From Chelatococcus sp. HY11 (GTDB lineage Bacteria; Pseudomonadota; Alphaproteobacteria; Rhizobiales; Beijerinckiaceae), in NCBI RefSeq assembly GCF_018398335.1, contig NZ_JAHBRX010000003.1, positions 93,598 through 157,597 on the forward strand: a DNA stretch of 64,000 nt. Reading direction: 5' to 3'. The notes beneath the pieces were generated by a model. It searched no databases and was not told the origin of the DNA. It saw only the letters and a program-made list of their open reading frames with translations. The first letter of the stretch is position 1. Every line of letters starts with the position of its first letter. The position numbers were made by a program, and so were the translations under genes. This document shows positions 49,369 to 57,717 of the stretch, one piece after another.

Positions 49369-49647
49369 ATGCCCCAGAAGAAGCACAAGCCCGAAGAGAT
49401 CGTCTCGAAGCTGCGTCAGGTTGACGTTCTGTTGTCGCAAGGTCGAACGGTCGGAGAAGCGGTTCGTTCGATCGGCGTGACGCAGTTTACGTATTATCGG
49501 TGGCGCAAGGAGTTTGGCGGCCTGAAAGGCGATCAGGTGAAGCGGCTGAAGGAACTCGAGAAAGAGAACGACCGGCTGCGCAAGGCAGTGTCGGACCTGA
49601 CGCTTGAGAAGCTGATCCTCAAAGAGGCTGCCTCGGGAAACTTCTAA
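49369..49647 (+). CDS. IS3-family OrfA
   Basis: A 92-residue protein, MPQKKHKPEEIVSKLRQVDV, with an HTH (TVGEAVRSIGVTQFTYYRWR) and a coiled-coil segment (RLKELEKENDRLRKAVSDLT). Start at 49369 matches relatives; a longer frame opens at 49345. OrfB is broken, so it is an orphan DNA-binding product. Confidence 0.85.
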   Translation: MPQKKHKPEEIVSKLRQVDVLLSQGRTVGEAVRSIGVTQFTYYRWRKEFGGLKGDQVKRLKELEKENDRLRKAVSDLTLEKLILKEAASGNF

Positions 49648-49682
49648 GCCCCGCCCGTCGCCGTCGCTGCATCGATCATGTC

Positions 49683-49879
49683 ATGGCGAAGTTCTCTGTC
49701 TCGGAGCGTTTTGCCTGCACGGTTCTCGGCCAGCACCGTTCGGCCCAGCGCAAGAAGCCCAGAGGTCGGCCTGATGAAGAGGCGCTCACCGCCGACATCA
49801 TCCGTCTGGCTTCCCGGTATGGTCGCTATGGCTATCGCAGGATCACGGCGATGCTGCGGTCCGAGGGCTGGATCCCGCG
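49683..49879 (+). pseudogene. IS3-family OrfB, N-terminal fragment
   Basis: MAKFSVSERFACTVLGQHRS, then RYGRYGYRRITAMLRSEGW is the HTH_21 region of an IS3 transposase. Similarity stops at about 49879, where the recombinase-derived sequence begins. The matching C-terminal fragment lies at 51827-51973. Confidence 0.8.
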
Positions 49880-49889
49880 GGGTATTTTG

Positions 49890-51252
49890 GGTTCTGCCGC
49901 GCCCGTGCGGTGATGGATTGGGCGGCATCTGTGGCAAGAGCAGCGCGTGCGAAGACCCAGGGCCGTCCGGCAGAGGATGGGTGGCTCGGATCTCACCGGC
50001 TTCAGCTGCAAGCCTGAGCGTCCTAGTCGAGACCTTGAGGAGCTTGGCAGCGTCGGTGAGGTTGAGCCAGGGCTCGACGCCATCGGCCGCAGGCTTGAAC
50101 ACGGGGATCCGGTAATTCGACCGCATAGAGGTGACGCGTTCGCGCGTCCAGCGATTGCCATTGCCGGTCTTCAGGGCATTGCGATTGAGAAGGCCGGCAA
50201 TCAGGTCGTCGCTCGCGATCAGCACCAGTTCGCACACGGCCGCGACGATATCAGTCGACGTGCTGTTGCGCTGTCAGGCCGGCGAGCAGCGCCTCGCCAT
50301 GCTTGGGCGCACCTTGATGCCTGCCGGTCGGAACATTGCCTGCCACCATCGCGCGGATCGCTTCAAACCTCTCCCAGCTCACATAGCCGTCATGGGCGCC
50401 GGGCTTCAGCGCGAGCCACTCGCCCCGTGTCCTGCGACGTGTCTTCACCTTAATGCCGTCGGCGGCATAGGCCGCCGCGGCGCTCGTCTTACCATAGGCA
50501 TAAGCACCGCCGTAGACCGGGTTCGCGATGATCCGGTGGATGGAGGCTTAGTTCGGCCGGCGCCAGCTCGTGTCGCCGTTGCGCTGCTTCACGGGCAGGT
50601 CGAGATCATGTTCCTGCAGCCAGCACAGCGCCTGACGCGCGCTGCCGAGTTCCTGGACCTTGTCGAAGACGAGCGTGATCGCCTCCTGAACGCGCCGGTC
50701 CGGATCCTTCTCATAGCGGTCATCCGCCTTCACGAAGCCGATCGGCGCGGAGACGATCAGCTCGCCGCGGCGCGCCTTGGCGTAGCGGGCCGCCAGAGAA
50801 CGCTGACGCAGGAGGTCGAGCTCGTACTCGTTGAGGCTGCCCTTGAGCCCCAGCAACAGGCGATCGTCGCCATGGCGCGGCGCATAAACGGTCTCTTGAT
50901 CAACGAGCACCGTGTCGACCACCCGGCACATCTCGATCAACTGCTGCCAGTCGCGGCTGTTGCGGGCGAAGCGCGAGACCTCCCGGGCGCAACCCGCACC
51001 GACCTTGCCGAGGCAGACCTCGGCCACCATCCGCTCGAAGCCTGCACGCTGCACGGAACCTGCGGCGGAACGGCCGAGATCATCGTCGATCACCTCGACC
51101 TGCGACCATCCCAGCGCGGTCAGGCGGTCCCGCATGGCATATTGCAGCGCGCTGCTCTCGCGGTTGTGCAGCACCTGGTGGGCGGAGGACTGGCGCACAT
51201 AGAGGATCGCCTTGCGCTCCAGGTGATGAGGTCGAACCTTCTCAGAGATCAT
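49890..51252 (-). pseudogene. Large serine recombinase, broken
   Basis: N-terminal resolvase domain from 51252: [20 protein letters not shown] (catalytic serine), then [20 protein letters not shown] and a recombinase domain. An in-frame TAA follows WRRPN at 50548-50550. Similarity continues beyond it (HRIIANPVYGGAYAYGK) to a second stop at about 50251. The C-terminal region resumes in another frame (GNGNRWTRERVTSMRSNYRI, then PWLNLTDAAKLLKVSTRTLR) and ends abruptly at about 49890. At least three lesions; non-functional. Confidence 0.8.
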
Positions 51253-51478
51253 CGCCGGCCTCCTTTGCGGGAAGCGGAACGGCTGTGGCGGCGTGAGCGA
51301 GGATCAGCCGCGCCATCAGCTCGGTCAGCGCCGAGCGTGCCCGCTCCGGCAGCTCCGGCCAGAGCGGCGCGCCGTCCGCCTTCGGCCTGGCGCTGTCGAA
51401 CAGATCCATCTGCTGACGCCCGCGCGGCCGCTTGTGCCTGCCGTTGGTCGCCGCCGTCGTCACCGTCGTCGCTCGCAT
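51242..51478 (-). CDS. Small protein upstream of the recombinase
   Basis: A 78-residue frame from the ATG at 51478 ([20 protein letters not shown]), with a C-terminal [20 protein letters not shown]. Small proteins with a similar ending often precede this type of recombinase, with overlapping stop and start codons as here (11-bp overlap). Function unknown; may assist the recombinase. Confidence 0.5.
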   Translation of the reverse strand: MRATTVTTAATNGRHKRPRGRQQMDLFDSARPKADGAPLWPELPERARSALTELMARLILAHAATAVPLPAKEAGDDL

Positions 51479-51535
51479 GGGCCTCTCCCCGAATCTGGTC
51501 GTGAGAGGATCGGGATGCGCCCGAAAGCGGGGCAT

Positions 51536-51812
51536 TCGATGATGCCATGGGCGTCTTCAGTGCCCGGTCGAGCAGCGCCGATAGCTCCGCGAGCGCGTCC
51601 AGGCTGACGAAGGGGGCTGCCGTCAGTCGAAGGTCGCCTGGACATGATGCCCGCTCGAACATCCAGGCCGGAACCTCAAGCCAGCGGTCCCCACGGCCGC
51701 CCGCCACCGCGCAGCGGAAATACACGCCGTCGCACTTCGCCACGATGCCATGAACGCAGACCTCACGGCCAAACCACGGATGATACCGGTAGAGAACTTC
51801 TCGAAACTCGGT
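51536..51812 (-). pseudogene. DUF5372-like protein, N-terminally truncated
   Basis: Minus-strand frame with FREVLYRYHPWFGREVCVHG, then VYFRCAVAGGRGDRWLEVPA and WMFERASC. This matches the DUF5372 proteins that sit at the head of recombinase modules of this type. No start codon is left because IS3 sequence begins at about 51815. The frame remains open into the next gene, suggesting loss of the original stop as well. Confidence 0.5.
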
Positions 51813-51826
51813 CCCGTGGGCGTTCT

Positions 51827-51973
51827 CACGCCTTGTTGTACAATACCGAGCGGCCGCACTCATCGCTCGGCTACAAGCCGCCGGCACCGAAGGCCACCAT
51901 CTGGCCTGCGCCGCCGCGAGGAACGGCACCGTCGTCTGCCCAGGCGATGGCCGAGAAGCCGATCATGCACTAA
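51827..51973 (+). pseudogene. IS3-family OrfB, C-terminal fragment
   Basis: Reads LLYNTERPHSSLGYKPPAPK, then ATIWPAP, the standard end of IS3 OrfB, with a stop at 51971-51973. It belongs to the same element as orfA at 49369. The catalytic core between the two fragments has been lost. Confidence 0.75.
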
Positions 51974-52007
51974 GACTGAAACTGGACCACCTTATAGGGT
52001 CAGGCCA

Positions 52008-52649
52008 GGCCAATGTAGCCTCAGCTGATGAGAACGCCTTGAACCCCATCATCGGTCTGACCCGGCGCTTGATGCGCCGGTGATCCTGCGCGATCCGGTT
52101 GTTGCGATATTGGCTGCGGCGTATTCGGATCGGCTTCAGGGCTCTGGCCGTTCGATCCCGTAACCGGCTTTCGCTGTCACAGGCGATGATAGCTTCCTGA
52201 TTGGTTTGGCTGCCGTCGATAACAATGCAGTCGGGCCGACCATGCCGGTGCAGTGCTTTGCGCAGAAAGCGCTTGGCCGCCAGCAGATCGCGTTGCTCGC
52301 GCAGCAGGAACTCCACCGTATCGCCGACACTGTCGATGGCGCGATAGAGGTACATCCACTGACCGCGGACCTTGATGTAGGTTTCGTCCATATGCCATTT
52401 GCCGGATACAGCGCGCTTGCGGCGGTTGAAGCGTTCCAGCAGCATTGGCGAGAAGCGCCTGACCCAGCGATTAATGGTCGCGTGATCCACACAGACGCCG
52501 CGCTCAGCCATCATCTCCTCCAGATCGCGCAGGCTCAAATTGTAAGCCAGATACCGGCGCACGCATAGCAGGATGACAGACTGATCGAAGTGGCGGCCTT
52601 TGAACATCACGATGATCCCGATTGGATCGCCTCCATGCCACTTTCCCAT
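52008..52649 (-). pseudogene. IS6-family transposase, 3'-truncated
   Basis: Identical by eye to the protein at 35045 over more than 200 residues, with a few substitutions (for example YLYRAIDS for YIYRAIDS and LLAAKRF for LLAAERF). It retains the first two catalytic aspartates and QDHRRIKRRVRPMMGFKAF but then fuses to IS3 sequence (AWPDPIRWSSFSLSA). Likely inactive. Confidence 0.85.
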
Positions 52650-52673
52650 TGATGAAAAGTTTGCAACACAACC
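52008..52673 (-). mobile_element. IS6-family element, second copy, truncated by IS3
   Basis: The 5' terminal repeat (GGTTGTGTTGCAAA on the minus strand) ends at 52673. The coding part is almost identical to the copy at 35021-35838 but in reverse orientation. It stops at about 52008, directly against the IS3 right end, so the last ~30 codons and the 3' repeat are missing. Confidence 0.85.
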
Positions 52674-52675
52674 GA

Positions 52676-53455
52676 TCAGCCCACTGTGTCCTTATTATGT
52701 GACGCATCGTCATCGAGCTCTGCCATTTCGAATGCCACAATCCGGCGCATCTCCTCTGCACCAACCACGGCGGCGCCACTATCAACAATGCTCGCGAGCG
52801 AATCCGGCTTTAAGGCCCACTCGGCCATACGCAAGTATAACACTGTCCCTCTTTTTGCTCCTCGGATAAGATCGTCATAATGATGATCGCTCAGTCCAGC
52901 CGTCGCTATCGCATCCATAATTTGAACGCCGTGCGGCAGAGCCTCATGTTGATGTAGCACGAGAAACTTCGTATTCTCCTTGGTCAAAAATTCGCCTGTA
53001 AGCGCTTTTTTTACCCATGGCCGCGCAGGACCATCGGAAATGTTTTCCAAAATTGTCGCAGCACCCATGCGCATAAACGGGCGATCTGCAACCAATGATT
53101 TAAAGTATGAATGCCATAGTTCGACGTCAAATGGCATCGCGAGGGGCACGCGTCCAATCTTATGGAGGTCGTTTGCTGCCACGAGGTAATGTAGCTCCTC
53201 TTCATTCGCAAAATTGACCAGAAAGGCCCTCAACTTCCGCCGTCGCGCGAGATCGGGGTGACCGGCAATTGACAAAAAGTATCTCTGAACATCCTTAGTC
53301 AGATGAAACTGAAAGCTCAGGTATCTAACATACTGCTCCTCTGTCGTATGATGATTTACGAGATAGGAACGCAGCAAGTCGCCAAAAAGCATCTGAGCTA
53401 GACTAATTTGACTCAGAAGCGTCTCATACCGAGGATCCGTAACGTCATCATTCAT
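52676..53455 (-). CDS. Haem-oxygenase-like diiron enzyme (iron-containing redox enzyme family)
   Basis: A 259-residue all-helical protein. It has the TenA/haem-oxygenase-like metal-binding pattern: FHLTKDVQRYF near residue 51, NFANEEELHYLVAANDLHKI near residue 86 (E/H ligands) and FLVLHQHEALPHGVQIMDAI near residue 180. The family (UndA, SznF, BesC, CADD types) uses a labile diiron centre and O2 to oxidise or cleave fatty acid or amino acid substrates. It starts 11 bp after the acyltransferase-like gene, so both are one operon. Substrate unknown; an N-acyl amino acid is an inference. Stop lies 2 bp from the truncated IS6. Confidence 0.7.
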   Translation of the reverse strand: MNDDVTDPRYETLLSQISLAQMLFGDLLRSYLVNHHTTEEQYVRYLSFQFHLTKDVQRYFLSIAGHPDLARRRKLRAFLVNFANEEELHYLVAANDLHKIGRVPLAMPFDVELWHSYFKSLVADRPFMRMGAATILENISDGPARPWVKKALTGEFLTKENTKFLVLHQHEALPHGVQIMDAIATAGLSDHHYDDLIRGAKRGTVLYLRMAEWALKPDSLASIVDSGAAVVGAEEMRRIVAFEMAELDDDASHNKDTVG

Positions 53456-53466
53456 AGCGCGCCTCC

Positions 53467-54288
53467 TCATACAGAGAGAAAACCTTGCATTGCAGCTTGT
53501 CCTGAAGACGCCTTCGCCTCGCACATGAAATCGTCGAGCAGAGGTGACCGCACCTCACGTAGCCTCGTTTCATCGCGCAAATGAAGCGCCAAAATAATAA
53601 GTGGGCCAGCGATCGGATCCAAAAACTTCCTTCCAGTCTCGATAAACCCGAAGCGACCGAAAAGTGGGACGAGGGGCTCACGCGTGGCTAAGAACGCCAA
53701 ACTGGCCCCAGATCTAAGGCCAATGCGATAAGTCTGCCGAAATAGGTCCGGAATGCAGAGGCGCGCTCGCATCTCAACTCGCACTATCATACGAGACAGT
53801 AGTAGACAGCCCACGTACGGAGGATCAATCAGGTTATTATCGCGCACAATTAGGGATAATTGGGAATCCAAATAGGCATCCTCGGCGCGGGTGAGCCTAA
53901 CGCTGGCGAGACATCTTTGATAGGCCGTTGCTTGAAAGTTGAGGCTGACTCGATCTACGTCTTCGACAAGCGTTCTATGCCGGTGGTCCGCCTGCGCATA
54001 CGATTTTCCATCTCTCTCAACGAACAGATCGTAACGCAGACGGCCGACGGTCGTAAGATCGGCCATTGAGGTAGCTATCGAGATGCCGCTATACGTAAGT
54101 CGACCAAATGGCAAGTCACCCCATATCGAGCGCAATCGTTGCTCTAAGTTATCTGAGCTCTTGTCGCCGAAAGATCTATTACAAACTCCCGGAACATCTC
54201 CATTTCCCCTACAACCCCCGCGGGTGCAGAAGCGTCGCCTCGCAGGGCTGTCGCTATCTGTATCTAGTTCAGTTGAACTGTCGCACAT
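53467..54288 (-). CDS. N-acyl amino acid synthase-like (FeeM/GNAT-fold) acyltransferase
   Basis: A 273-residue protein whose central part fits the FeeM/autoinducer-synthase GNAT fold: TTVGRLRYDLFVERDGKSYA, then DVDRVSLNFQATAYQRCLAS and VRLTRAED, followed by LIDPPYVGCLLLSRMIVRVE and FLATREPLVPLFGRFGFIET. Relatives join an acyl group from acyl-ACP to an amino acid amine. The first ~50 residues are unassigned and serine/cysteine-rich. The ATG at 54288 follows AGGAGAAGCA; a GTG at 54303 is less likely. First gene of an operon with a diiron oxidase. Confidence 0.65.
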   Translation of the reverse strand: MCDSSTELDTDSDSPARRRFCTRGGCRGNGDVPGVCNRSFGDKSSDNLEQRLRSIWGDLPFGRLTYSGISIATSMADLTTVGRLRYDLFVERDGKSYAQADHRHRTLVEDVDRVSLNFQATAYQRCLASVRLTRAEDAYLDSQLSLIVRDNNLIDPPYVGCLLLSRMIVRVEMRARLCIPDLFRQTYRIGLRSGASLAFLATREPLVPLFGRFGFIETGRKFLDPIAGPLIILALHLRDETRLREVRSPLLDDFMCEAKASSGQAAMQGFLSV

Positions 54289-54341
54289 TGCTTCTCCTGT
54301 CACAATAACTTATCCGGAATACTCCAGATATACTTTTCTCT

Positions 54342-54354
54342 ATCACGACGTGAT
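54342..54354. promoter_or_regulatory. Inverted repeat upstream of the acyltransferase operon
   Basis: ATCAC and GTGAT separated by GAC, 54 bp before the start at 54288. Size and position suit a dimeric regulator site; no cognate regulator is adjacent. Confidence 0.35.
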
Positions 54355-54524
54355 CTGGTCTTTCTAAGACGAAATTCTAGGCCGGGTAGGAGAACGACCA
54401 CGCTTCTGGAGATTAAAACGCTTGACTACTATCCATGGAATCGGAGCGTATTTGAGGGGTGAATCTGAATATTATAGTGGCTCCTCATTCAAGGTCGAAT
54501 AATGTGACAATCAGGATAGAAGCG

Positions 54525-54544
54525 CCTCACCCAAACGGGTGAGG
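54525..54544. promoter_or_regulatory. Perfect hairpin/operator-like palindrome
   Basis: CCTCACCC, loop AAAC, GGGTGAGG. Preceded by GAAGCGC. The core TCACCCAAACGG recurs at 40031-40042 upstream of the Ig-like gene. It may be an operator shared by the two transcription units or a weak terminator; there is no T-run. Confidence 0.4.
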
Positions 54545-55048
54545 AGTCGGAATGGAAGATTGGATTTTGCATGTACTTGCTTTTTTTGGGAGAGCAACCA
54601 TCGTGCGCGGCAAACGGATCGTATGCTTGTTCGCTCGGCGTCGATACTTAGATGTTCGAGATCGCCAGCAGCGCCACCTCGTCCACGCTCAGTGTATCAG
54701 GCAATTTGCGCTCATAGCAGGTGATCATCAAAGCACGCGACAGGTCACGCCGCTTCAGCGTCACTAAAGAACAGAAGCCACAACGACGATACAGCGCCGT
54801 TGATTGTTGGGGACGGGGCGGACGCCACTCTCAAGCTAGTGCAACTGGAAGCGGCGAGATCGCTGAACCTGTGGAATGGTGAGTCAAGGCGAGTTTCTCT
54901 GATTGAAAGGAACTCAATGGTCGGGTTACCGCCACGACCCGCTCAAAGTGCATATTCCGCCATTTCAGGCCAGGGCCCCTCCCGCGAAGCGGTTCGTCCT
55001 TGGGGCGCATAGCGGACATATCCCAGCCCTCTCGCGCCTTGCATGGCT

Positions 55049-56524
55049 TTAGTTAATTGGGCAGCCACCTAGGGGGCATCCGGGAAAATCGTTCTTCTCA
55101 CCCCCAGCCCTTGGTCGCCTCGTTGCACCGCTCCGGAGTTTTTGTCGCAATGCGGCACTGACGGTGATGGCGGGGGGCGTGGGATGGCCCTCGCCTTTCG
55201 GGGGCTCCACGGCGGGGGCTGGATGATGGAGCGCCTCCCCTCCCCTGCGCCCTTTCAGCTGTGCGGTGAGCAGGGCGAGGATCATCGGCGTGGTCGAGAA
55301 GCGTCCCTGGATTGCGCGTTCGGTGAGATTGCGGAGGTAGCCGCCAGGGTTGGCAATCTGTCCGGACCGTTCATAGAGGGCGGCAAGCAGGGTCGCGGCC
55401 CGCTGCGGTCCGAGTGTAGCGCAGGTCTCCTCCCAGCTTTTGACGCTGATCCCGAGCATCGGTCGCACGAGACCAGCGATGCCGAGGAGATCGCGCCAGT
55501 CGCGGATGGCCCGCCCCTGGGCGAGTTCAACGAGGGCCGGACACGCCTTGATGACGGTGGCGAGACTTGGGTCCGGATTTTTTTGCCCCAGACCCGGATG
55601 CAGGCTCAGGGCCTTGCCGGGATGTAGGCTGAACTTCCAACCGGTTTCGCGGCCGAACGGGTTCGCTATTGCCGGCTTTTCGAGTGCTGCCTTTTCTGCT
55701 TGCTGTCTCGCATAGCTTTTTTCTAATTCATGATGGGATTCTGGGTTTGACTCCTTTATGTGCCCGCCAGAATGGGACTCATTGGCGACCTGAATCCGGG
55801 ATTGTGCGAGGTTTTCCAAGGACGTGCGGATCTCGCGCCAGAGACCGCCGAGCTCGCCGCAGATCGCCGCGATGATGGCGGTGCCGGCCTGCCGCGGGAG
55901 CCGGCCGATGATGTCCTGATAGCGATGTTGCAGGCTGTCCCAGGGGCCGGGCGCGGCTTCCTGGCGGGCGGCGGCGATGGTCTTGACGATATCCCGGCGC
56001 AGGAGGGTCAGCTGCTCCCGGGCGACCTGTCTGGCGTGTTTATCGGCCTGGACGGCCTCGGCCATGGCCTTGAAGGCCTCGGCGCGGGCGACGATTGGGG
56101 CGAGATCGAAGCCGTAGACCTGCGCGATGTCCCCTGCCCTGTCCTTGCGGGCGAAGCGTTTGCCGTTGGGACTGTCGCGGCGGATGACGAGGCCGCAATC
56201 GACGAGGACGGCGAGATGGCGCCGCAGGGTTGTGGCGGGCATGCCGTTGGCGCGAGCGGCGAGCTGTTCGTTGGAGGGCCAGACGATGATGTCGGCGCCG
56301 CCTGCCAGGGTGGTTTCGGGATGGAAGGACAGCAGGGCGTTGAGGATGGTGAGGGCCCGGTCTGTGGCGCCCAGCCGGTCGCGTGCCTCGCGGATATGGT
56401 GGAACACCTGCCATTTATGGACGATGCGATCCTTCGGGGCCGCGCGTGCGCTGGTCTGCTCAGCCACCTGGGCAAGCGACATCGTCCGCCGCCCGAAAGG
56501 CGTCGTTGCAATATGCGTCTGCAT
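55049..56524 (-). CDS. repC: RepC, replication initiator of a repABC plasmid
   Basis: A 491-residue initiator. The start MQTHIATTPFGRRTMSLAQV is the hallmark RepC N-terminus, followed by a winged-helix region (PSNEQLAARANGMPATTLRR, then HLAVLVDCGLVIRRDSPNGK) that binds the origin. The C-terminal domain ends in a long proline/lysine-rich tail, making it longer than usual. RepC acts in cis on an origin inside its own gene. Expression is normally limited by a countertranscribed RNA from the repB-repC gap, which is visible here. Confidence 0.93.
   Translation of the reverse strand: MQTHIATTPFGRRTMSLAQVAEQTSARAAPKDRIVHKWQVFHHIREARDRLGATDRALTILNALLSFHPETTLAGGADIIVWPSNEQLAARANGMPATTLRRHLAVLVDCGLVIRRDSPNGKRFARKDRAGDIAQVYGFDLAPIVARAEAFKAMAEAVQADKHARQVAREQLTLLRRDIVKTIAAARQEAAPGPWDSLQHRYQDIIGRLPRQAGTAIIAAICGELGGLWREIRTSLENLAQSRIQVANESHSGGHIKESNPESHHELEKSYARQQAEKAALEKPAIANPFGRETGWKFSLHPGKALSLHPGLGQKNPDPSLATVIKACPALVELAQGRAIRDWRDLLGIAGLVRPMLGISVKSWEETCATLGPQRAATLLAALYERSGQIANPGGYLRNLTERAIQGRFSTTPMILALLTAQLKGRRGGEALHHPAPAVEPPKGEGHPTPPAITVSAALRQKLRSGATRRPRAGGEKNDFPGCPLGGCPIN
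55690..55765. other. Putative replication origin (AT-rich segment inside repC)
   Basis: A locally AT-rich stretch (for example CATAGCTTTTTTCTAATTCA) in an otherwise GC-rich gene. In repABC plasmids the origin lies in such a segment in the middle of repC. Assignment is by position and composition only. Confidence 0.4.
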
Positions 56525-56593
56525 TCTCTTTCACCTATCGCTAGGCAAAAGAAATCTGCTCGCCGAAACGGCAATTATCCCCAACGGGGACTC

Positions 56594-56622
56594 TTGACTG
56601 TGATTCCGGGAAATGCGATTCT
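56594..56622 (+). promoter_or_regulatory. Predicted promoter of the countertranscribed RNA
   Basis: TTGACT (56594-56599), a 17-base spacer, and GATTCT (56617-56622) on the plus strand, opposite to repABC. Strong -35 match; located between repB and repC as in other repABC plasmids. Confidence 0.6.
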
Positions 56623-56628
56623 CTAGCT

Positions 56629-56677
56629 GCGAAACTCAGAGAAGGCTTCCGGGACGGTTGTTTCGGGGGCCTTTTTC
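56629..56677 (+). ncRNA. Countertranscribed antisense RNA of the repABC operon (incA/ctRNA)
   Basis: A ~50-nt transcript is predicted from the promoter at 56594 to the hairpin GGCTTCCG...CGGGGGCC (56644-56671) followed by five T residues. Such RNAs pair with the repABC leader and reduce repC expression, giving copy-number control and incompatibility. Exact 5' end is estimated. Confidence 0.6.
56644..56677 (+). terminator. Rho-independent terminator of the antisense RNA
   Basis: Stem GGCTTCCG (56644-56651) with CGGGGGCC (56664-56671), allowing G-U pairs, loop of 12 bases, then TTTTT (56672-56676). Confidence 0.65.
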
Positions 56678-56697
56678 TTTTGCGGGTTGCTTATTGT

Positions 56698-57717
56698 TTA
56701 AAGGTTGTCAGAAGCCTCCCTATTTCTGAAGGTCCGGTAGAGCGACGGTAAGTTTTCCGCAACAAACTCGGCGAAAGCCGAGCCGCCATCGGTGCCCCCT
56801 ACGAACGAAATGGTACGTCTGGCCGGCTCGATTGTGGCGATTTTCTCACCGCTGTCGGATTTAACATCCACATTTGCGGTCTCGCTCTTGGTCCGATCAG
56901 GCGCTAGCCTGGCAAATGCCTTCACAAAGCGAAGGTCGCTGTCGGCACTTTGAAAAAGTGGATCGTTCAGTAAGTCGTCTAGACTGACGTTATTCTTCAT
57001 GTTGCCTAACCGTTCCGCAAATGCCGTCCACCGTGGGCGGCCGGCTTTTGGCGCTGGTCCGATAGCAAGGATAAGACTTTTCGGAATCGACTTGGTAAGA
57101 GTTAACAAGCGAGAAAGCTGAGTTTTCTCCATGCTCAGCGCCGACATAATGATTGATCTGTCGAACCCCTGCTCTTCCAAGGTTATGGCGAATAACCCAC
57201 GTTCGATATAGCTGAGGTCTTTCCGAGCCGAATTTTCTTGGCCTTGAATAACAACAAGTTCTTCGTCTGAGAGAGTCTGTACAACAGCACGTACAGGTCG
57301 CCCGAGCTTGGCGAGGATCTTCGCCCTGCGATGCCCGTATGCGATCTGATACTTGTCGGGCCTATCAGGTAGAGGCCGCACGAGGATGGGGCTTTTTTGC
57401 CCAGATGTCTCAATAGCGCGCAGAAGTGTTTCGAACTCCTCGCCTTCGTCATGAAGCCGATCTTGAGCGAAAGAGTCGACAAGGTTTTCAGGGGGAATCT
57501 CGATAACAGCGGCGCCTGCAGACACTAGCGCTCTCGCGCGTTCGGCAGCGTTCGCAATTTCGCCTAAAGATCGACTCATCGCACCAACGGCCGCCGATCT
57601 TGATCGTCCACTATCGAGCGATGAGGTATTGGATTGATCCACCTGAACAGAGTTGCCATGTGGCAACTCTGCCGCCCGACGCGTTAACATGGCTTTGAGG
57701 GTATCCTTGCGGCTCAT
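56698..57717 (-). CDS. repB: RepB, ParB-like centromere-binding protein
   Basis: A 339-residue ParB-family protein. The ParB box reads PDKYQIAYGHRRAKILAKLG near residue 126 and GQENSARKDLSYIERGLFAI near residue 163, followed by an HTH (SIIMSALSMEKTQLSRLLTL) and a C-terminal RepB domain. It binds parS and loads the partition complex with RepA. The ATG at 57717 overlaps the repA stop (ATGA), indicating coupled translation; an earlier in-frame start at 57732 is less likely. A parS-type palindrome lies inside its 5' coding part. Confidence 0.92.
   Translation of the reverse strand: MSRKDTLKAMLTRRAAELPHGNSVQVDQSNTSSLDSGRSRSAAVGAMSRSLGEIANAAERARALVSAGAAVIEIPPENLVDSFAQDRLHDEGEEFETLLRAIETSGQKSPILVRPLPDRPDKYQIAYGHRRAKILAKLGRPVRAVVQTLSDEELVVIQGQENSARKDLSYIERGLFAITLEEQGFDRSIIMSALSMEKTQLSRLLTLTKSIPKSLILAIGPAPKAGRPRWTAFAERLGNMKNNVSLDDLLNDPLFQSADSDLRFVKAFARLAPDRTKSETANVDVKSDSGEKIATIEPARRTISFVGGTDGGSAFAEFVAENLPSLYRTFRNREASDNL
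57652..57667. promoter_or_regulatory. parS-type partition site 1 (inside repB)
   Basis: GTTGCCATGTGGCAAC, a perfect 16-bp palindrome of the RepB-binding type (GTTnnnnnnnnnnAAC). Same core as the site at 59041. Located ~50 bp after the repB start. Confidence 0.75.

Larger units (their letters stand above)
49309..52002 (+). mobile_element. IS3-family element, internally replaced by a recombinase island
   Basis: Left end TGCCCCCTGAAAAGTGGTCC at 49309 and a similar inverted end (TGACCCTATAAGGTGGTCC on the minus strand) at 52002. orfA is complete, and the first ~65 and last ~48 codons of orfB remain. About 160 codons of orfB are missing and in their place lies a serine-recombinase gene group (49880-51826), so the change was insertion plus deletion. 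Confidence 0.65.
54304..55048. other. Intergenic: promoter side of the acyltransferase operon, then no gene
   Basis: 745 bp. Contains the inverted repeats at 54342-54354 and 54525-54544 described separately. The remainder (54550-55048) has short frames on both strands without family resemblance, possibly decayed IS DNA. It separates the operon from the 3' end of repC. Confidence 0.4.

Noticed and set aside
50131..51504. A 457-codon plus-strand frame
   Set aside because: It is antisense to the broken serine recombinase and its upstream small gene, whose products are recognisable; the plus-strand translation is arginine/proline-rich shadow sequence.
55760..56626. A 288-codon plus-strand frame over the 5' half of repC
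   Set aside because: Acidic/glycine-rich antisense of repC with no recognisable domain; GC-rich genes commonly leave such frames open.
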